NCBI GenBank assembly: GCA_038203095.1
Contig: JBBREH010000002.1
Coordinates: 1-64,000, forward strand
Length of the DNA stretch: 64,000 bases
Direction: 5' to 3'
Source of the DNA: PALSA-1336 sp038203095
Lineage (GTDB): Bacteria; Patescibacteriota; Doudnabacteria; UBA920
The first letter of the stretch is position 1. Each line of letters opens with the position of its first letter. The position numbers and the translations under genes are program-made. The notes beneath the pieces were generated by a model that did not search any database, was not told the origin of the DNA, and saw nothing but the letters and a program-made list of their open reading frames with translations. This document shows positions 16,218 through 25,125 of this stretch, in pieces.

Positions 16218-17175
16218 TTTCCGCGAAGCGCCACAAATTATTTAAATCCTTATAAAATTTTACGTCTGCCTTTGGCAGATATTTTTTTATCAGCTCATGC
16301 AATTCCGCCTTTTGACGAGGGTCAAACTCCAAATATATTAATTTTGGCAGATGTTTTCGCTCTGCAATTTGTTGTAATAAACGTCTAATTTCATACAGGC
16401 CGCTTTCCTTTGTAAATAGGGCCTGTTTTGGCTCAAATTTTAAACCGATTGTTGCGGCTGATGTGTTATTTTTCCATTGATTCCAGCCATAAGGAAGATT
16501 GGCAATAATCATATCAAAATCTCCTTTAATTTTTTGCAGCAAATCTGATTTTATAAACTCTAATCTCCCATACACTGGAGTATGGGAGATAGGGGTTAAA
16601 ATATTTTTTGCATTTTGCTTTGCCACTTTAAGGGCGGATGGCGAAATATCAGATGCAGTCACTTTAATCTTTAATCTTAAATCTTTAATCTTTTTCGTAA
16701 GCGATATTGCAATACACCCGCTCCCGGTGCCAAGGTCGAGGATTTTGATGGACAAACCGCGGAGCATCCTTCCCTTAAAAAGGGAAGGTGTACCGCTTTG
16801 GCGGGACGGAAGGGTTGGAGTCTTAATCGAAACTTCTCCAACCACCTCCCCGCCCTGCGGGCGGTACTCCTCCTTAAAAAGGAGGAGAGACTGCACAACT
16901 CGCTCCACCAGCAACTCCGTCTCGGGGCGAGGGATTAACACATTTTTATTAACCATAAACCTTAGCCCATAAAAATCCCTATACCCCAAAATATACGCCA
17001 CCGGCTCACCTCGAAGTCGCCGCTTTGCCATTAGTGTTAATCTGTTGACTTGTATCCGTGTTAATCTGTTTTCCCCATTCATATACAAAAATTCCTTGGA
17101 TTTTCCAAGGACATCTGCCAGTAACAACTCGATTTCTATCGAGGAATATTTTTTTAAAATTTTATTTACCGTCAT
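16195..17175 (-). CDS. prmC: Release factor glutamine methyltransferase PrmC/HemK with in-frame repeat inserts
   Basis: It methylates the GGQ glutamine of release factors; its target prfA lies two genes upstream on the same strand. The SAM site is LDLGTGSGCIAISL. The substrate-Gln motif reads NLPY where NPPY is usual. At 326 residues it is about 45 longer than typical. The extra length lies between residues ~112 and 145 (from EEYRPQGG to FKGRM), where the DNA carries CTTCCCTT/AAGGGAAGG foldbacks. Two other stretches, NRLTRIQVNRLT near residue 40 and KKIKDLRLKIK, are written in repeat-like DNA (AACAGATTAACAC and TTTAAGATTAAAG units). The hypothetical at 17172 overlaps its start by four bases. 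Confidence 0.9.
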   Translation of the reverse strand: MTVNKILKKYSSIEIELLLADVLGKSKEFLYMNGENRLTRIQVNRLTLMAKRRLRGEPVAYILGYRDFYGLRFMVNKNVLIPRPETELLVERVVQSLLLFKEEYRPQGGEVVGEVSIKTPTLPSRQSGTPSLFKGRMLRGLSIKILDLGTGSGCIAISLTKKIKDLRLKIKVTASDISPSALKVAKQNAKNILTPISHTPVYGRLEFIKSDLLQKIKGDFDMIIANLPYGWNQWKNNTSAATIGLKFEPKQALFTKESGLYEIRRLLQQIAERKHLPKLIYLEFDPRQKAELHELIKKYLPKADVKFYKDLNNLWRFAEITPWPVL

Positions 17176-17810
17176 AAATCAAAATCAATATCAAGAACCG
17201 GCTCTTGGCCTGGCTTAAGTTTTTCACTGGTAACGATACTTACCAAGTAGCCTGCCTTGTACTTCACCTCAACCTTACCGTACCCGAGATGCAGTCTTTG
17301 CCAAATCCAATAATTATCTTTCACCTCTTTTCTGGCCTGTGGTTCAGTAACACTACCGTCATTTAACCCTTTAACTAGTTTCTCGCGTATGCCCAATAGT
17401 TGCTGTTTTGTTCTTTCATTGCTAACTTCCGTAAAACGTTTGAAACCTTCGGGTAAATTTTTTGCAAAAATTGATCTTAATTGTAAACTAATACCTTTAC
17501 CTTTTAAATCCGAATGGGTCAGACGTGCGTAATTTGTTACAATCTGATTCTTTTCCGGATTAAACCCTACGCTAAGATAATTTTCCTCTACTAGGTAGCC
17601 CTCGTACTCAATTTTCCATTCATATTCAGGAAATTGTTTTTGATACTTAGGCTGAGCCAACAAATCTTTATTAACCCTAAGTCTTATTTCCTTTGGGGGT
17701 TGCTCGGTATTATTCAGCTTCAAACCATTAAAATGCGCAAGATAACTGTCCACAAGCTGTATTTTGTGGTTATAAATTTGTTCTGCGCTTGGTTCTATAT
17801 CAATACTCAT
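17172..17810 (-). CDS. Hypothetical protein between prfA and prmC
   Basis: A 212-residue soluble protein, alpha/beta in character, with IEYEGYLVEENYLSVG, LKGKGISLQLRSIFAKNLP and a charged helical region near residues 130-170. The KGKGISLQLRS segment recalls the acetyl-CoA loop of GNAT enzymes, but the rest does not make that firm. It overlaps prmC by four bases and sits one base from prfA, so the three form a translation operon. Function unknown. Confidence 0.6.
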   Translation of the reverse strand: MSIDIEPSAEQIYNHKIQLVDSYLAHFNGLKLNNTEQPPKEIRLRVNKDLLAQPKYQKQFPEYEWKIEYEGYLVEENYLSVGFNPEKNQIVTNYARLTHSDLKGKGISLQLRSIFAKNLPEGFKRFTEVSNERTKQQLLGIREKLVKGLNDGSVTEPQARKEVKDNYWIWQRLHLGYGKVEVKYKAGYLVSIVTSEKLKPGQEPVLDIDFDL

Positions 17811-17811
17811 A

Positions 17812-18876
17812 CTAATTCTTTAATGCTTCCTTTTTTGCTATTAAATCGGCCTTTTGCAAGGCTTCGGAAATATCGGCAAATTTGCCTTCCATTATTAAAT
17901 TTATTTGGTTAAAATTTTGATTAATGCGATGGTCGGTCACACGATCCTGGGGAAAATTATAGGTGCGGATTTTTTCCGACCTGTCCCCGGTGCCAATTTG
18001 AGATTTGGTTAAGTCGCGAACTTTTTTGCTTTCTATTTCTTCATAGTATGCTGCCACACGAGCACGAATGACTGACAATGCCTTTTCACGGTTTTGTGCC
18101 TGACTACGCTCGTCCTGGCACTGCGCTATAATTCCGGTGGGAATGTGAACAATGCGAATAGCAGAGTAGGTAGTATTAACACTCTGTCCGCCCGCGCCGG
18201 AAGAAGTAGTGGCTTCTATTTTTAAATCTTTTTCCGCAATTGCATAATCTTTTTCAGCCAATTCCGGCAACACCGCCACGGTAATTGTGGAAGTATGTAC
18301 CCGGCCGGACTTTTCAGTGTCCGGCACGCGCTGTACTCTATGCACTCCGGATTCATATTTAAACTTAGAGTATGGACTTGGAAGCTTAGCGCTAAAAATT
18401 TCAAAAATTATTTCTTTAAAACCTCCTGCCTCTGACTTGGAAGAGGAAACAATATGAATTTTCCACTTATTTTCATCGGCAAACTTACCATACGCTCTAA
18501 ACATTTCCGCAACAAATAATGTAGCTTCGTCGCCTCCGGCGCCGGCACGGATTTCCATAATGCAATTCTTGTCGTCGTACGGGTCTTTAGGCAACAATGC
18601 ATTTTCAATTCCAGATTGGAGATTTAAGATTTCGAATTCAAGACGACGAGCTTCATCAAGCGCCATAGATCTAATTTCAGCATTCTCATCGCTCAAAAGT
18701 TTTTTATTTTCATCTAACTCATTAGTTTTTAATCCTAACTCAGTTATTTTTTCAACCACCGGCGCTAATTCCGCCTGTCTCTTACCTAATTTAGCCATAT
18801 CCAAGTTACCACCCAGCGACATTGTTTGGGTAAGCTGATTGTACTCGTCTAGAATTTTTTGAAAAATGTTATCCAT
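17812..18876 (-). CDS. prfA: Peptide chain release factor 1
   Basis: It reads UAA and UAG and triggers peptide release. The GGQ loop is present (SSGAGGQSVNTTYSAIR). The codon-reading tripeptide of RF1 (PxT, PAT in E. coli) appears as PDT in RVQRVPDTEKSGR. The length of 354 residues is normal. It leads a minus-strand operon with the hypothetical and prmC, whose product modifies this GGQ. No prfB is in the window, yet TGA is used as a stop (for example at 56988-56990), so an RF2 gene should exist elsewhere. Confidence 0.96.
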   Translation of the reverse strand: MDNIFQKILDEYNQLTQTMSLGGNLDMAKLGKRQAELAPVVEKITELGLKTNELDENKKLLSDENAEIRSMALDEARRLEFEILNLQSGIENALLPKDPYDDKNCIMEIRAGAGGDEATLFVAEMFRAYGKFADENKWKIHIVSSSKSEAGGFKEIIFEIFSAKLPSPYSKFKYESGVHRVQRVPDTEKSGRVHTSTITVAVLPELAEKDYAIAEKDLKIEATTSSGAGGQSVNTTYSAIRIVHIPTGIIAQCQDERSQAQNREKALSVIRARVAAYYEEIESKKVRDLTKSQIGTGDRSEKIRTYNFPQDRVTDHRINQNFNQINLIMEGKFADISEALQKADLIAKKEALKN

Positions 18877-18958
18877 AAATTAGCGTTTTGTCGGTAGTTA
18901 TTTATTCACTTTTTGGCTAACCACTAAATACTAGCGGCTACTTACTATATTAACACAA

Positions 18959-18981
18959 AACCGCGCCAAAATGGAGCGGTT
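18959..18981 (-). terminator. rpmE terminator
   Basis: On minus, AACCGC and GCGGTT enclose a short loop and are followed by TTTTGTG. It lies between rpmE and the downstream prfA. Confidence 0.7.
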
Positions 18982-19003
18982 ATGGTTATTTTTATGGTTA
19001 TAG

Positions 19004-19264
19004 TTATTTCTTGGCTCTGGCTTTGCGCTCCTTCTTTACCTTAACCACGGCTTTAACGGCCACAGCGGCGGCGGTGCGCTTTTTAAACTTGTCAACGTTT
19101 CCTGCCGCGTCAAGCAACTTTTGCTTACCGGTATAATACGGGTGGCAGTTGCTGCAAATTTCTGTATGAAGCTCTTTTAAAGTAGAGCCGGTGGCAAAAG
19201 TATTACCGCAAGCGCAAGTGACAACTGCATTGGTATTAAATTGGGGATGAATGGTAGGCTTCAT
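19004..19264 (-). CDS. rpmE: Ribosomal protein bL31
   Basis: A large-subunit protein of 86 residues. It keeps the zinc-binding pattern of the C+ form (CACGNTF and CSNCHPYYTG). The C-terminal third is an Ala/Lys-rich extension from about residue 62, longer than the usual ~70-residue protein. Its terminator is followed by prfA on the same strand, a common neighbour of rpmE. Confidence 0.95.
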   Translation of the reverse strand: MKPTIHPQFNTNAVVTCACGNTFATGSTLKELHTEICSNCHPYYTGKQKLLDAAGNVDKFKKRTAAAVAVKAVVKVKKERKARAKK

Positions 19265-19385
19265 AAATTTTAAAATTTCTATTTAATTTCTATAAATTTC
19301 CGTTTATTTCTTTACTATTTTGAAATAAGCTAAAATTAAATAGAAATATATTGAAATAAATTATACTTCAATATTTTATCCCATC

Positions 19386-19414
19386 TTGCCAATTTCGTCA
19401 AGCCCTGTTATAAT
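19386..19414 (+). promoter_or_regulatory. rpsB promoter
   Basis: TTGCCA at 19386-19391 and TATAAT at 19409-19414 are 17 bases apart. The start is expected near 19421, giving a 5' leader of about 97 nt. Confidence 0.8.
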
Positions 19415-19420
19415 AAGCGG

Positions 19421-19517
19421 ACTATAAATTAATCAAACATATCCCGCATATCTACCTGTCTAAGCAAGCCTGAGGGCTTTTCTTTGGACCCGCGGGATAG
19501 AAGGAAAGGTTAAGATA
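19421..19517 (+). promoter_or_regulatory. Structured rpsB leader, possible S2 autoregulatory site
   Basis: TATCCCGC at about 19441 pairs with GCGGGATA at about 19491, enclosing an AAGCC-TGAG-GGCTT hairpin. A GGAAAGG Shine-Dalgarno follows. Long structured leaders on rpsB are commonly bound by S2 in bacteria. Here only the structure and position support that idea. Confidence 0.45.
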
Positions 19518-20249
19518 ATGAAAGACGTCACACTTTTAGAGCTGCTCAAAAGCGGAGCGCACTTTGGACATACCACCTCACGCTGGAACCCCAAAATGAA
19601 ACCGTATATTTTTACTGTTCGCAATAACATCCATATTTTGGATTTGGAACAAACCAAAAAAGCCTTGGAAAAAGCCTGCAAATTTGCCAAAGAGCTTTCG
19701 GGCAAGGGCGGCACGCTTTTGTTTGTCGGTACCAAGCGCCAAAGCAAAGAAATTTTAAAAGCTGCTGCTGTCTCTTGCGGCATGCCCTATGTTAATGTGC
19801 GTTGGTTGGGTGGCAGTTTTACCAACTTTAAAACTATCCAGAAAACCATTCGCAAAATGGAAAAATTGGAAGGCCAAAAAGCCTCAGGCGAATTGGAAAG
19901 CCATTACACCAAAAAAGAACGCTTAATGGTTGAACGTGAAATTGAAAAGCTAAAAAAATTATTCGAGGGCATCCAGGGAATGAAAAAACTTCCTGATGCG
20001 ATTTTTGTCACAGACGTAAAACACGACGCTATTGCTGTTACAGAGGCCAAAAAAAGTAAAGTTAAAATTATTGGCCTTATAGACACCAACTGTAGCCCGG
20101 ACAAAATCCAGTATCCCATCCCCTCCAACGACGATGCCACAAAAGTTATTGAACTTATGTGCACCGCGATTGCCGAAGCGGTCAACGAAGGCAAAAGCGC
20201 TATGACCGTGGTAAAAGAGGCAGCCACCACAACTGTAGAAACAAAATAA
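19518..20249 (+). CDS. rpsB: Ribosomal protein uS2
   Basis: A small-subunit protein of 243 residues with the family opening (LLKSGAHFGHTTSRWNPKM), LFVGTKRQSKEI, NVRWLGGSFTNF and the C-terminal DTNCSPDKIQYPIPSNDDA. It is followed by tsf, the standard rpsB-tsf pair. GGAAAGG serves as the Shine-Dalgarno. Confidence 0.97.
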   Translation: MKDVTLLELLKSGAHFGHTTSRWNPKMKPYIFTVRNNIHILDLEQTKKALEKACKFAKELSGKGGTLLFVGTKRQSKEILKAAAVSCGMPYVNVRWLGGSFTNFKTIQKTIRKMEKLEGQKASGELESHYTKKERLMVEREIEKLKKLFEGIQGMKKLPDAIFVTDVKHDAIAVTEAKKSKVKIIGLIDTNCSPDKIQYPIPSNDDATKVIELMCTAIAEAVNEGKSAMTVVKEAATTTVETK

Positions 20250-20383
20250 TTATTAACCACTAATCACAAATTAAATTATCCACAAATCACAAATAAGAAC
20301 AAATACTGCAAATCTATAAATTTGCCTATTTGCATCTCAGTGATTTGTGAGTATTTGTGTGATTGGTAATTTGTGGAGAACTT
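20250..20383. repeat. CACAAAT-type foldback between rpsB and tsf
   Basis: Units of CACAAATCACAAAT on the left are answered by GTGATTTGTG and TTTGTGTGATT on the right, making an imperfect 100-bp foldback. Related ATTTGTAGTCATTTG text recurs near 51030-51090 and 63020-63050. There is no T-run, so read-through into tsf is likely. Confidence 0.55.
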
Positions 20384-20965
20384 ATGTCCAACGATATCCT
20401 TAAAGAAATCCGAGAACTCACCGGCGCCGGCATTTTAGAAATTAAAAATGCATTGGGCGAAGTAAATAACGACAAAGAAAAAGCCATAGAACTTCTTAGA
20501 AAAAAAGGCATTGCCAAAGCCGGAAAAAAAGCTGACCGCCTAGCCAAAGAGGGGATTATAGAAGCTTATATCCACCCCGGCTCAAGAATAGGCGCATTGG
20601 CAGAAGTTAACTGCGAAACAGACTTTGTGGCCAGAACCGAAGACTTTAAAGCCTTAGTCAAAGACTTGGCTTTGCACATTGCCGCGGCCAACCCACTATA
20701 TGTGTCAATTGCCGATGTTCCGACGGAAGTCGTAGAAAAAGAAAAGGAAATTTACAAGGATCAAGTAAAAGGGAAACCCGAAGATGTAGTCAATAAAATT
20801 TTGGAAGGCAAAATTGCCAAATACTACGAAGAAACCTGCCTAATGGAACAGCCCTATGTAAAAAATGCCGACATTAAAATTAAAGACCTGGTCTCAGCCG
20901 CGGCTGCTAAAATGGGGGAAAACGTGGTGATAAAAAGATTCGCCCGATTTGTTTTGGGGAATTAA
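20384..20965 (+). CDS. tsf: Elongation factor Ts
   Basis: The nucleotide exchange factor for EF-Tu, 193 residues. The N-terminal UBA-like domain has LTGAGILEIKNAL, and the core has EVNCETDFVARTEDF. The C-terminal part is short, as in compact EF-Ts proteins that retain one core subdomain. The start is the ATG at 20384, preceded by TGGAGAAC. A longer frame from 20363 starts inside the repeat. It is paired with rpsB. Confidence 0.96.
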   Translation: MSNDILKEIRELTGAGILEIKNALGEVNNDKEKAIELLRKKGIAKAGKKADRLAKEGIIEAYIHPGSRIGALAEVNCETDFVARTEDFKALVKDLALHIAAANPLYVSIADVPTEVVEKEKEIYKDQVKGKPEDVVNKILEGKIAKYYEETCLMEQPYVKNADIKIKDLVSAAAAKMGENVVIKRFARFVLGN

Positions 20966-21026
20966 TTAAAAGTGATATAATAAAATATATCTTTAATTCC
21001 AAATTAACAATTTCCAATTCCTAATC

Positions 21027-21830
21027 TTGGGGCTCAAATTGGATATTGGAAATTGGATATTGGAAATTCCTCCCTTGTCCTTCCAAATTATCCCCAATCT
21101 CATATTTATTTTATCAATTCTAGGGATTTTTGTAATTGTCCTTAGGCATTTGCCGGATGCGGCAGTTGAATCGGAAGAATCAAACACAAATATTCAACCA
21201 CATACTAGGCTTTTAGCCAAAGGACTCCCTGCCCAAGCAATATCTAAAATCAGAGTTAGTGCAACATTTACGGTTAAAAAATTTTGGTTTTTTATTTTAG
21301 AGGCCAAAGATCTTAGACCTCATTCCGCTGCCGGTTATAAAATAAAAAAAATGTTTACCAGCCGGCTTACCAAACCCAAAGCTTTACCTGTGCCTCTGCA
21401 ACAATTAGTTAATCCTAAAAATGAGCAATTTTATCTTGACCAAATAAAAATTGAGCCTAAGAATCTTAAACTTTACGATGACTTAGGAAAATATTATTTA
21501 GAGCAGGAAAATTTAAATGATGCTAGAGATATTTACCATTATTTAGTTAACCACGAACCGGCCAATCCGGATTTCCATGCGCGCTTAGGATTTTGCTTCT
21601 TCAAAAGTCAAAATTACGAGAAAGCTGCCCAAGCTTACGGTAAAGCCATTGCCCTTGATTCTACCCAGCCAAACAGGTATTATAACTTAGGCTTAAGCCA
21701 GGAAGCTGCCGGCGAACTAGATGATGCCGAAAGAGCGTTTAAAAAGGCTCTGGAACTAGAACCGCAAAATCCCAAATATTTGTACTCTTTAGAAAAGCTC
21801 GCGAATTCACGATTAACAATTCACGATTAA
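21027..21830 (+). CDS. TPR protein with N-terminal membrane anchor
   Basis: A transmembrane helix near residues 20-40 (IIPNLIFILSILGIFVIVL) is followed by a variable ~80-residue linker. At least three TPR units then run from about residue 140 to the end (LYDDLGKYYLEQENLNDARDIY, FHARLGFCFFKSQNYEKAAQAY and the next). TPRs usually mediate protein-protein contacts. The start is uncertain: the first residues (LDIGNWILEI) come from a TTGGATATTGGAAATTGG repeat, no ATG precedes the helix, and a TTG start is implied. The last codons likewise run into AATTCACGATTAAC repeat DNA. Confidence 0.7.
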   Translation: MGLKLDIGNWILEIPPLSFQIIPNLIFILSILGIFVIVLRHLPDAAVESEESNTNIQPHTRLLAKGLPAQAISKIRVSATFTVKKFWFFILEAKDLRPHSAAGYKIKKMFTSRLTKPKALPVPLQQLVNPKNEQFYLDQIKIEPKNLKLYDDLGKYYLEQENLNDARDIYHYLVNHEPANPDFHARLGFCFFKSQNYEKAAQAYGKAIALDSTQPNRYYNLGLSQEAAGELDDAERAFKKALELEPQNPKYLYSLEKLANSRLTIHD

Positions 21831-21910
21831 CAATTAACTTCCTCTTTGAACTTAAATTACGAAACAATGAAATTTTAATCCTCCTGTTAATCGCCAATTG
21901 TTAATGGTTA
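21806..21910. repeat. AATTAACGATTAAC-type repeat cluster
   Basis: ACGATTAACAATT units at 21806-21838 and inverted TTAATCGCCAATTGTTAATGG at 21888-21907 bracket about 50 bases. The element includes the last codons and the stop of the TPR gene, so it supplies that gene's 3' end. The same units occur beside dnaE. Confidence 0.55.
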
Positions 21911-21926
21911 GTTGTTATTACTACCC

Positions 21927-22002
21927 GCCCACTTAGCTCATTTGGCAGAGCAGCTCCATGGTAAGGAGCAGGTGATCAGTTCGAATCTGATAGTGGGCTC
22001 CA
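21927..22002 (+). tRNA. tRNA-Thr (anticodon GGT)
   Basis: A full cloverleaf: acceptor GCCCACT with AGTGGGC, D-arm GCTC/GAGC, anticodon stem GCTCC/GGAGC with loop ATGGTAA (anticodon GGT), T-arm ATCAG-TTCGAAT-CTGAT, discriminator T and encoded CCA. 76 nt. Confidence 0.95.
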
Positions 22003-22036
22003 TCTCACAACTTAAAGACATTCCACTAGGGAATTT

Positions 22037-22061
22037 ATGGGCTGCGCTTAGCGCAGCCCAT
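22037..22061 (+). terminator. Hairpin after tRNA-Thr(GGT)
   Basis: ATGGGCTGCGC and GCGCAGCCCAT form a perfect 11-bp stem with a TTA loop, followed by TGTGTTTGT. The T-run is poor, but the position 35 bases after the tRNA suits a terminator. Confidence 0.6.
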
Positions 22062-22205
22062 TGTGTTTGTGGGGTGAAATCAATTTTTTTGTTTTTCAAA
22101 GAGAGGTTCGAACCAAAGACTTTTTGGGCAAAGAGTTTTTTCTAATAAAAATTTCAAAAAAATAAGATTCTCACTTTGAATGAGGTTTAATTTTCTGATA
22201 CACAT

Positions 22206-22643
22206 TTATTTACTTTCTAAAATTAAATTAGTTAAGTAAAAAGTTACAGGCGTAAGCACTAATAGCTGTAAAAAGGGCATTAAACCTATTGATGTAAAAG
22301 GCAATAGGGGCATTGAAGACAAATAGTACCACTTTCCTGAGGCAAGGGCAAAATATTCTATGCCAAAAGCTGTAACTGCTCCGAATCCTGCCGTAAGAGC
22401 AAAGTTTGCCATTTTATTTTTTTTGAACCACAGAATATCTTTACGTAAAGCTGCAATTATAAAATAAAAGGTTGCTATGGCAAAAGCATCTCCAATACTC
22501 GCTACAAAACACATCCAAAAATGATGAGAAAAATTAGTAAACCCAGCATATAAAGGCGCTTGAAGATTTTCCCAGACTAGATTAAGTCCAAAACCAATTC
22601 CAAATACTTCAAATAAAGTTTTTAATAATAACTTGTTTTGCAT
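22206..22643 (-). CDS. Hypothetical four-helix membrane protein
   Basis: A 145-residue protein with about four hydrophobic helices and the polar motif NLVWENLQAPLY near residue 20. Small membrane proteins with that kind of WENLQ motif are known as uncharacterised families. No enzyme signature is present. It is the only minus-strand gene in this stretch and lies back to back with the plus-strand PAP2 gene. Function unknown. Confidence 0.6.
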   Translation of the reverse strand: MQNKLLLKTLFEVFGIGFGLNLVWENLQAPLYAGFTNFSHHFWMCFVASIGDAFAIATFYFIIAALRKDILWFKKNKMANFALTAGFGAVTAFGIEYFALASGKWYYLSSMPLLPFTSIGLMPFLQLLVLTPVTFYLTNLILESK

Positions 22644-22923
22644 ACCTATTTTTTAATCTACTGGAATAAAGTTAATAATATAGCGAGTGAGGTTTTTAAA
22701 GTTGACAATTATATCTTGCCCAAGCTGAGTATTTCAACTTCCGGTTTAAGATGCTGGTGTTTTCTTTGATAACTTAATCAAACTAAAAGTACGGAATTTA
22801 TACTGTAATTAACCTTTACTTTAACACAAGTTATATAGATATGCCATAAATTCCAATATAAATAGGGAATTGAATAAAATACAAACCATAAATTTTAAAG
22901 AGTTTTTACTGTATAATAAAAGA

Positions 22924-23400
22924 ATGCCTCACCTAATTATCTTTGGAGCGCAATATCTCTATTTAGTTATTATAGCCATTGCTGTAATTTACTTTTTTAT
23001 ACAACCCCGATTAAGGCAAAAGGACATTGCTTTATTTTGTCTTTTTGCATTACCTTTAATGTATATTGGGTTAAAAATTTCAGCGTCGCTATATTTTGAC
23101 CCAAGACCTTTTGTAATAGGACACTTTACCCCTTTAATTGCCCATACTTCTGATAATGGTTTTCCGTCTGACCATGCTCTATTAACGAGTGCTATTTCAT
23201 CTGTAATATTTTTCTTTAATAAAAAGGTTAGCGGGGGACTTTGGGTATTAACCATTTTAGTTGGAATTTCTCGGGTAATGGCAGGACTACATCATACTGT
23301 AGATATAGTAGGGGCTATGACTATCTCTATAATAGTCGCCTTTGTGGTAGATTATGTCCTTAGACACTCCAAGGTTATTGATTACAAAAATAATTTTTAA
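22924..23400 (+). CDS. PAP2-family phosphatase, undecaprenyl-diphosphatase-like
   Basis: A membrane phosphatase of about 158 residues. The three PAP2 motifs are visible: DPRPF (part of KxxxxxxRP), FPSDH (PSGH variant with Asp), and SRVMAGLHHTVD (SRxxxxxHxxxD). Five or six helices surround them. Members recycle undecaprenyl pyrophosphate or act on lipid phosphates. I choose ATG 22924: TATAAT at 22912-22917 lies 6 bases before it, and the longer TTG-started frame would span the promoter. It precedes the two-component genes on the same strand. Confidence 0.8.
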   Translation: MPHLIIFGAQYLYLVIIAIAVIYFFIQPRLRQKDIALFCLFALPLMYIGLKISASLYFDPRPFVIGHFTPLIAHTSDNGFPSDHALLTSAISSVIFFFNKKVSGGLWVLTILVGISRVMAGLHHTVDIVGAMTISIIVAFVVDYVLRHSKVIDYKNNF

Positions 23401-23483
23401 TAATTTAGGTCTTTGGTTAAATATGGAAATATAACTACGTCAGTCTTCATGAAAATTTCATCTTGTCCATTCAAACTATATTT

Positions 23484-24158
23484 ATGAGAATCCTAATTAT
23501 TGAAGATCAAGAAAAATTAGCAAAGAGCCTTAAAAAGGGTTTAGAACAAAAAGGCTATGTTGCTGACTATCTTTTAGATGGCGATGCCGGCCAGCGCCGC
23601 ATTGAGATGAAGGAAAAGGATTATGACGCCGTAATTCTTGATTTAATGTTGCCCAAACGAAATGGGGTAGATGTCTGTAAAAATTGGCGTAATCAGAGCA
23701 TCTCAATCCCTGTGCTTATGCTTACTGCCAAGGATGCCTTGCCGGACAAAATCCTCGGGCTTGACTGTGGTGCTGATGATTACATGGTTAAGCCTTTTAG
23801 CCACGAGGAACTTACTGCCAGGCTTAGGGCTTTGCTGCGGAGGCCAAAACAAACTTTGCCTGCAAATTTAAATGTTGGCGACTTGCTGTTAAATCCTTCA
23901 AAAAAAGTTATAACCTGCAAAGGCATTGAACTTTCTTTAACCGCAAAAGAGTTTGTACTGCTGGCATATTTTATGCGCAACAAAAACGTGGTACTTAGCA
24001 AAGAACAAATATTAGAACACGTCTGGAATTACGATGCTGACTCCTTTTCAAATATTGTAGATGCACATATAAAAAACCTGAGGAAAAAATTAAGTAAAGT
24101 CCATTATGAACACGTACTACAAACCGTTCGGGGAATGGGTTACCAGCTTAAGGTTTAA
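23484..24158 (+). CDS. OmpR/PhoB-family response regulator
   Basis: A DNA-binding regulator of 224 residues. The receiver domain has acidic residues in IIEDQ, the phospho-acceptor Asp53 in AVILDLMLP, and MLTAKDA and DDYMVKPF. The C-terminal winged helix has the OmpR pattern (LTAKEFVLLAYF and GMGYQLKV). The start is ATG 23484. The kinase gene begins inside its last 53 bases, so the two are translationally coupled. Likely targets are the secreted peptide and membrane genes that follow. Confidence 0.93.
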   Translation: MRILIIEDQEKLAKSLKKGLEQKGYVADYLLDGDAGQRRIEMKEKDYDAVILDLMLPKRNGVDVCKNWRNQSISIPVLMLTAKDALPDKILGLDCGADDYMVKPFSHEELTARLRALLRRPKQTLPANLNVGDLLLNPSKKVITCKGIELSLTAKEFVLLAYFMRNKNVVLSKEQILEHVWNYDADSFSNIVDAHIKNLRKKLSKVHYEHVLQTVRGMGYQLKV

Positions 24159-25125
24159 TCCTTTCCAAAAGGCTCGAATTAAATTAACCGCATTTTATAT
24201 ATTAATGCTTGTGGTTATTTTGTGCGTATTCAGTTTTACTTTGTACTTTGCTTTAGCACAGAACCTTAGAGGAGATTTAGACGGCGAAATTACAGACGAA
24301 TCTGCCCAAGTAAGAGTAATTAACCAAACTATCAATCACTTAAAAACTACCATAATTATTGCAGATGCAGGAGTATTATTGTTAATAAGCGCTTTAAGTT
24401 TTTATTTAGCAGGCAAGACATTGCGCCCTATTGAAGAAGCTCTTTTAGCCCAGCAGCAGTTTAGCGCCGACGCCTCTCACGAATTTCGTACTCCTCTATC
24501 AATTATGAAAAGCGAATTTGAGGTTGCCTTGGAAAACAACCATATAAGCTCGGGAGAGGCCAAGGTGTTAATTAAAAGCAGTTTAGAGGAAGTTAACCAC
24601 ATGTCCGGTATGGTTGACCAGCTTTTAAAATTATCCCGCAGTGAGAACCATAAAACAACTTTTGAGAAGACGGCTGTTGATTTAGGGGAAATAGTTAAAA
24701 CAGCCGTAAATAAAATGCAAAAGCTCGCGCAAAATAAAGGAACAGATTTAACCGTGGAAAATATCTCCGGCAGTAAAATTTTAGGCAACTCCGGCGCATT
24801 GCAAGAAATGGTTTTGAACTTATTACAAAATGCCATTGATTACACTCCAGCTGGCGGTAGTGTGACAGTTACTATTAAGTCGTTAACAAAATCCTGTAGC
24901 CTTATAATTCAAGATACCGGTATTGGCATTGATTCCAAAGACTTACCGCATATTTTTGAACGTTTCTACAAAGCCGATAACGCAAGAAGCCTACGTTCTA
25001 ATAGTTCGGGTTTGGGGCTTTCCATTGTTTATGACATTGTCCAAAAACATAATGCTAAAATAAAGATAATCAGCAATATAAATAAAGGTACTACGGTTAC
25101 TGTTATTTTTTCAGCATTTTTCTAA
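24106..25125 (+). CDS. Sensor histidine kinase
   Basis: The partner of the overlapping regulator, 339 residues. Two transmembrane helices (about 27-48 and 84-104) enclose only ~35 residues, so the sensor loop is very short and may sense within the membrane or through a partner. There is no obvious HAMP. HisKA has SADASHEFRTP with the phospho-acceptor His125. The ATPase domain has NLLQNAIDYTP, DTGIGI, FERFYKAD and SSGLGLSIV. The start overlaps the regulator by 53 bases, and a later start is possible. Confidence 0.92.
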   Translation: MNTYYKPFGEWVTSLRFNPFQKARIKLTAFYILMLVVILCVFSFTLYFALAQNLRGDLDGEITDESAQVRVINQTINHLKTTIIIADAGVLLLISALSFYLAGKTLRPIEEALLAQQQFSADASHEFRTPLSIMKSEFEVALENNHISSGEAKVLIKSSLEEVNHMSGMVDQLLKLSRSENHKTTFEKTAVDLGEIVKTAVNKMQKLAQNKGTDLTVENISGSKILGNSGALQEMVLNLLQNAIDYTPAGGSVTVTIKSLTKSCSLIIQDTGIGIDSKDLPHIFERFYKADNARSLRSNSSGLGLSIVYDIVQKHNAKIKIISNINKGTTVTVIFSAFF

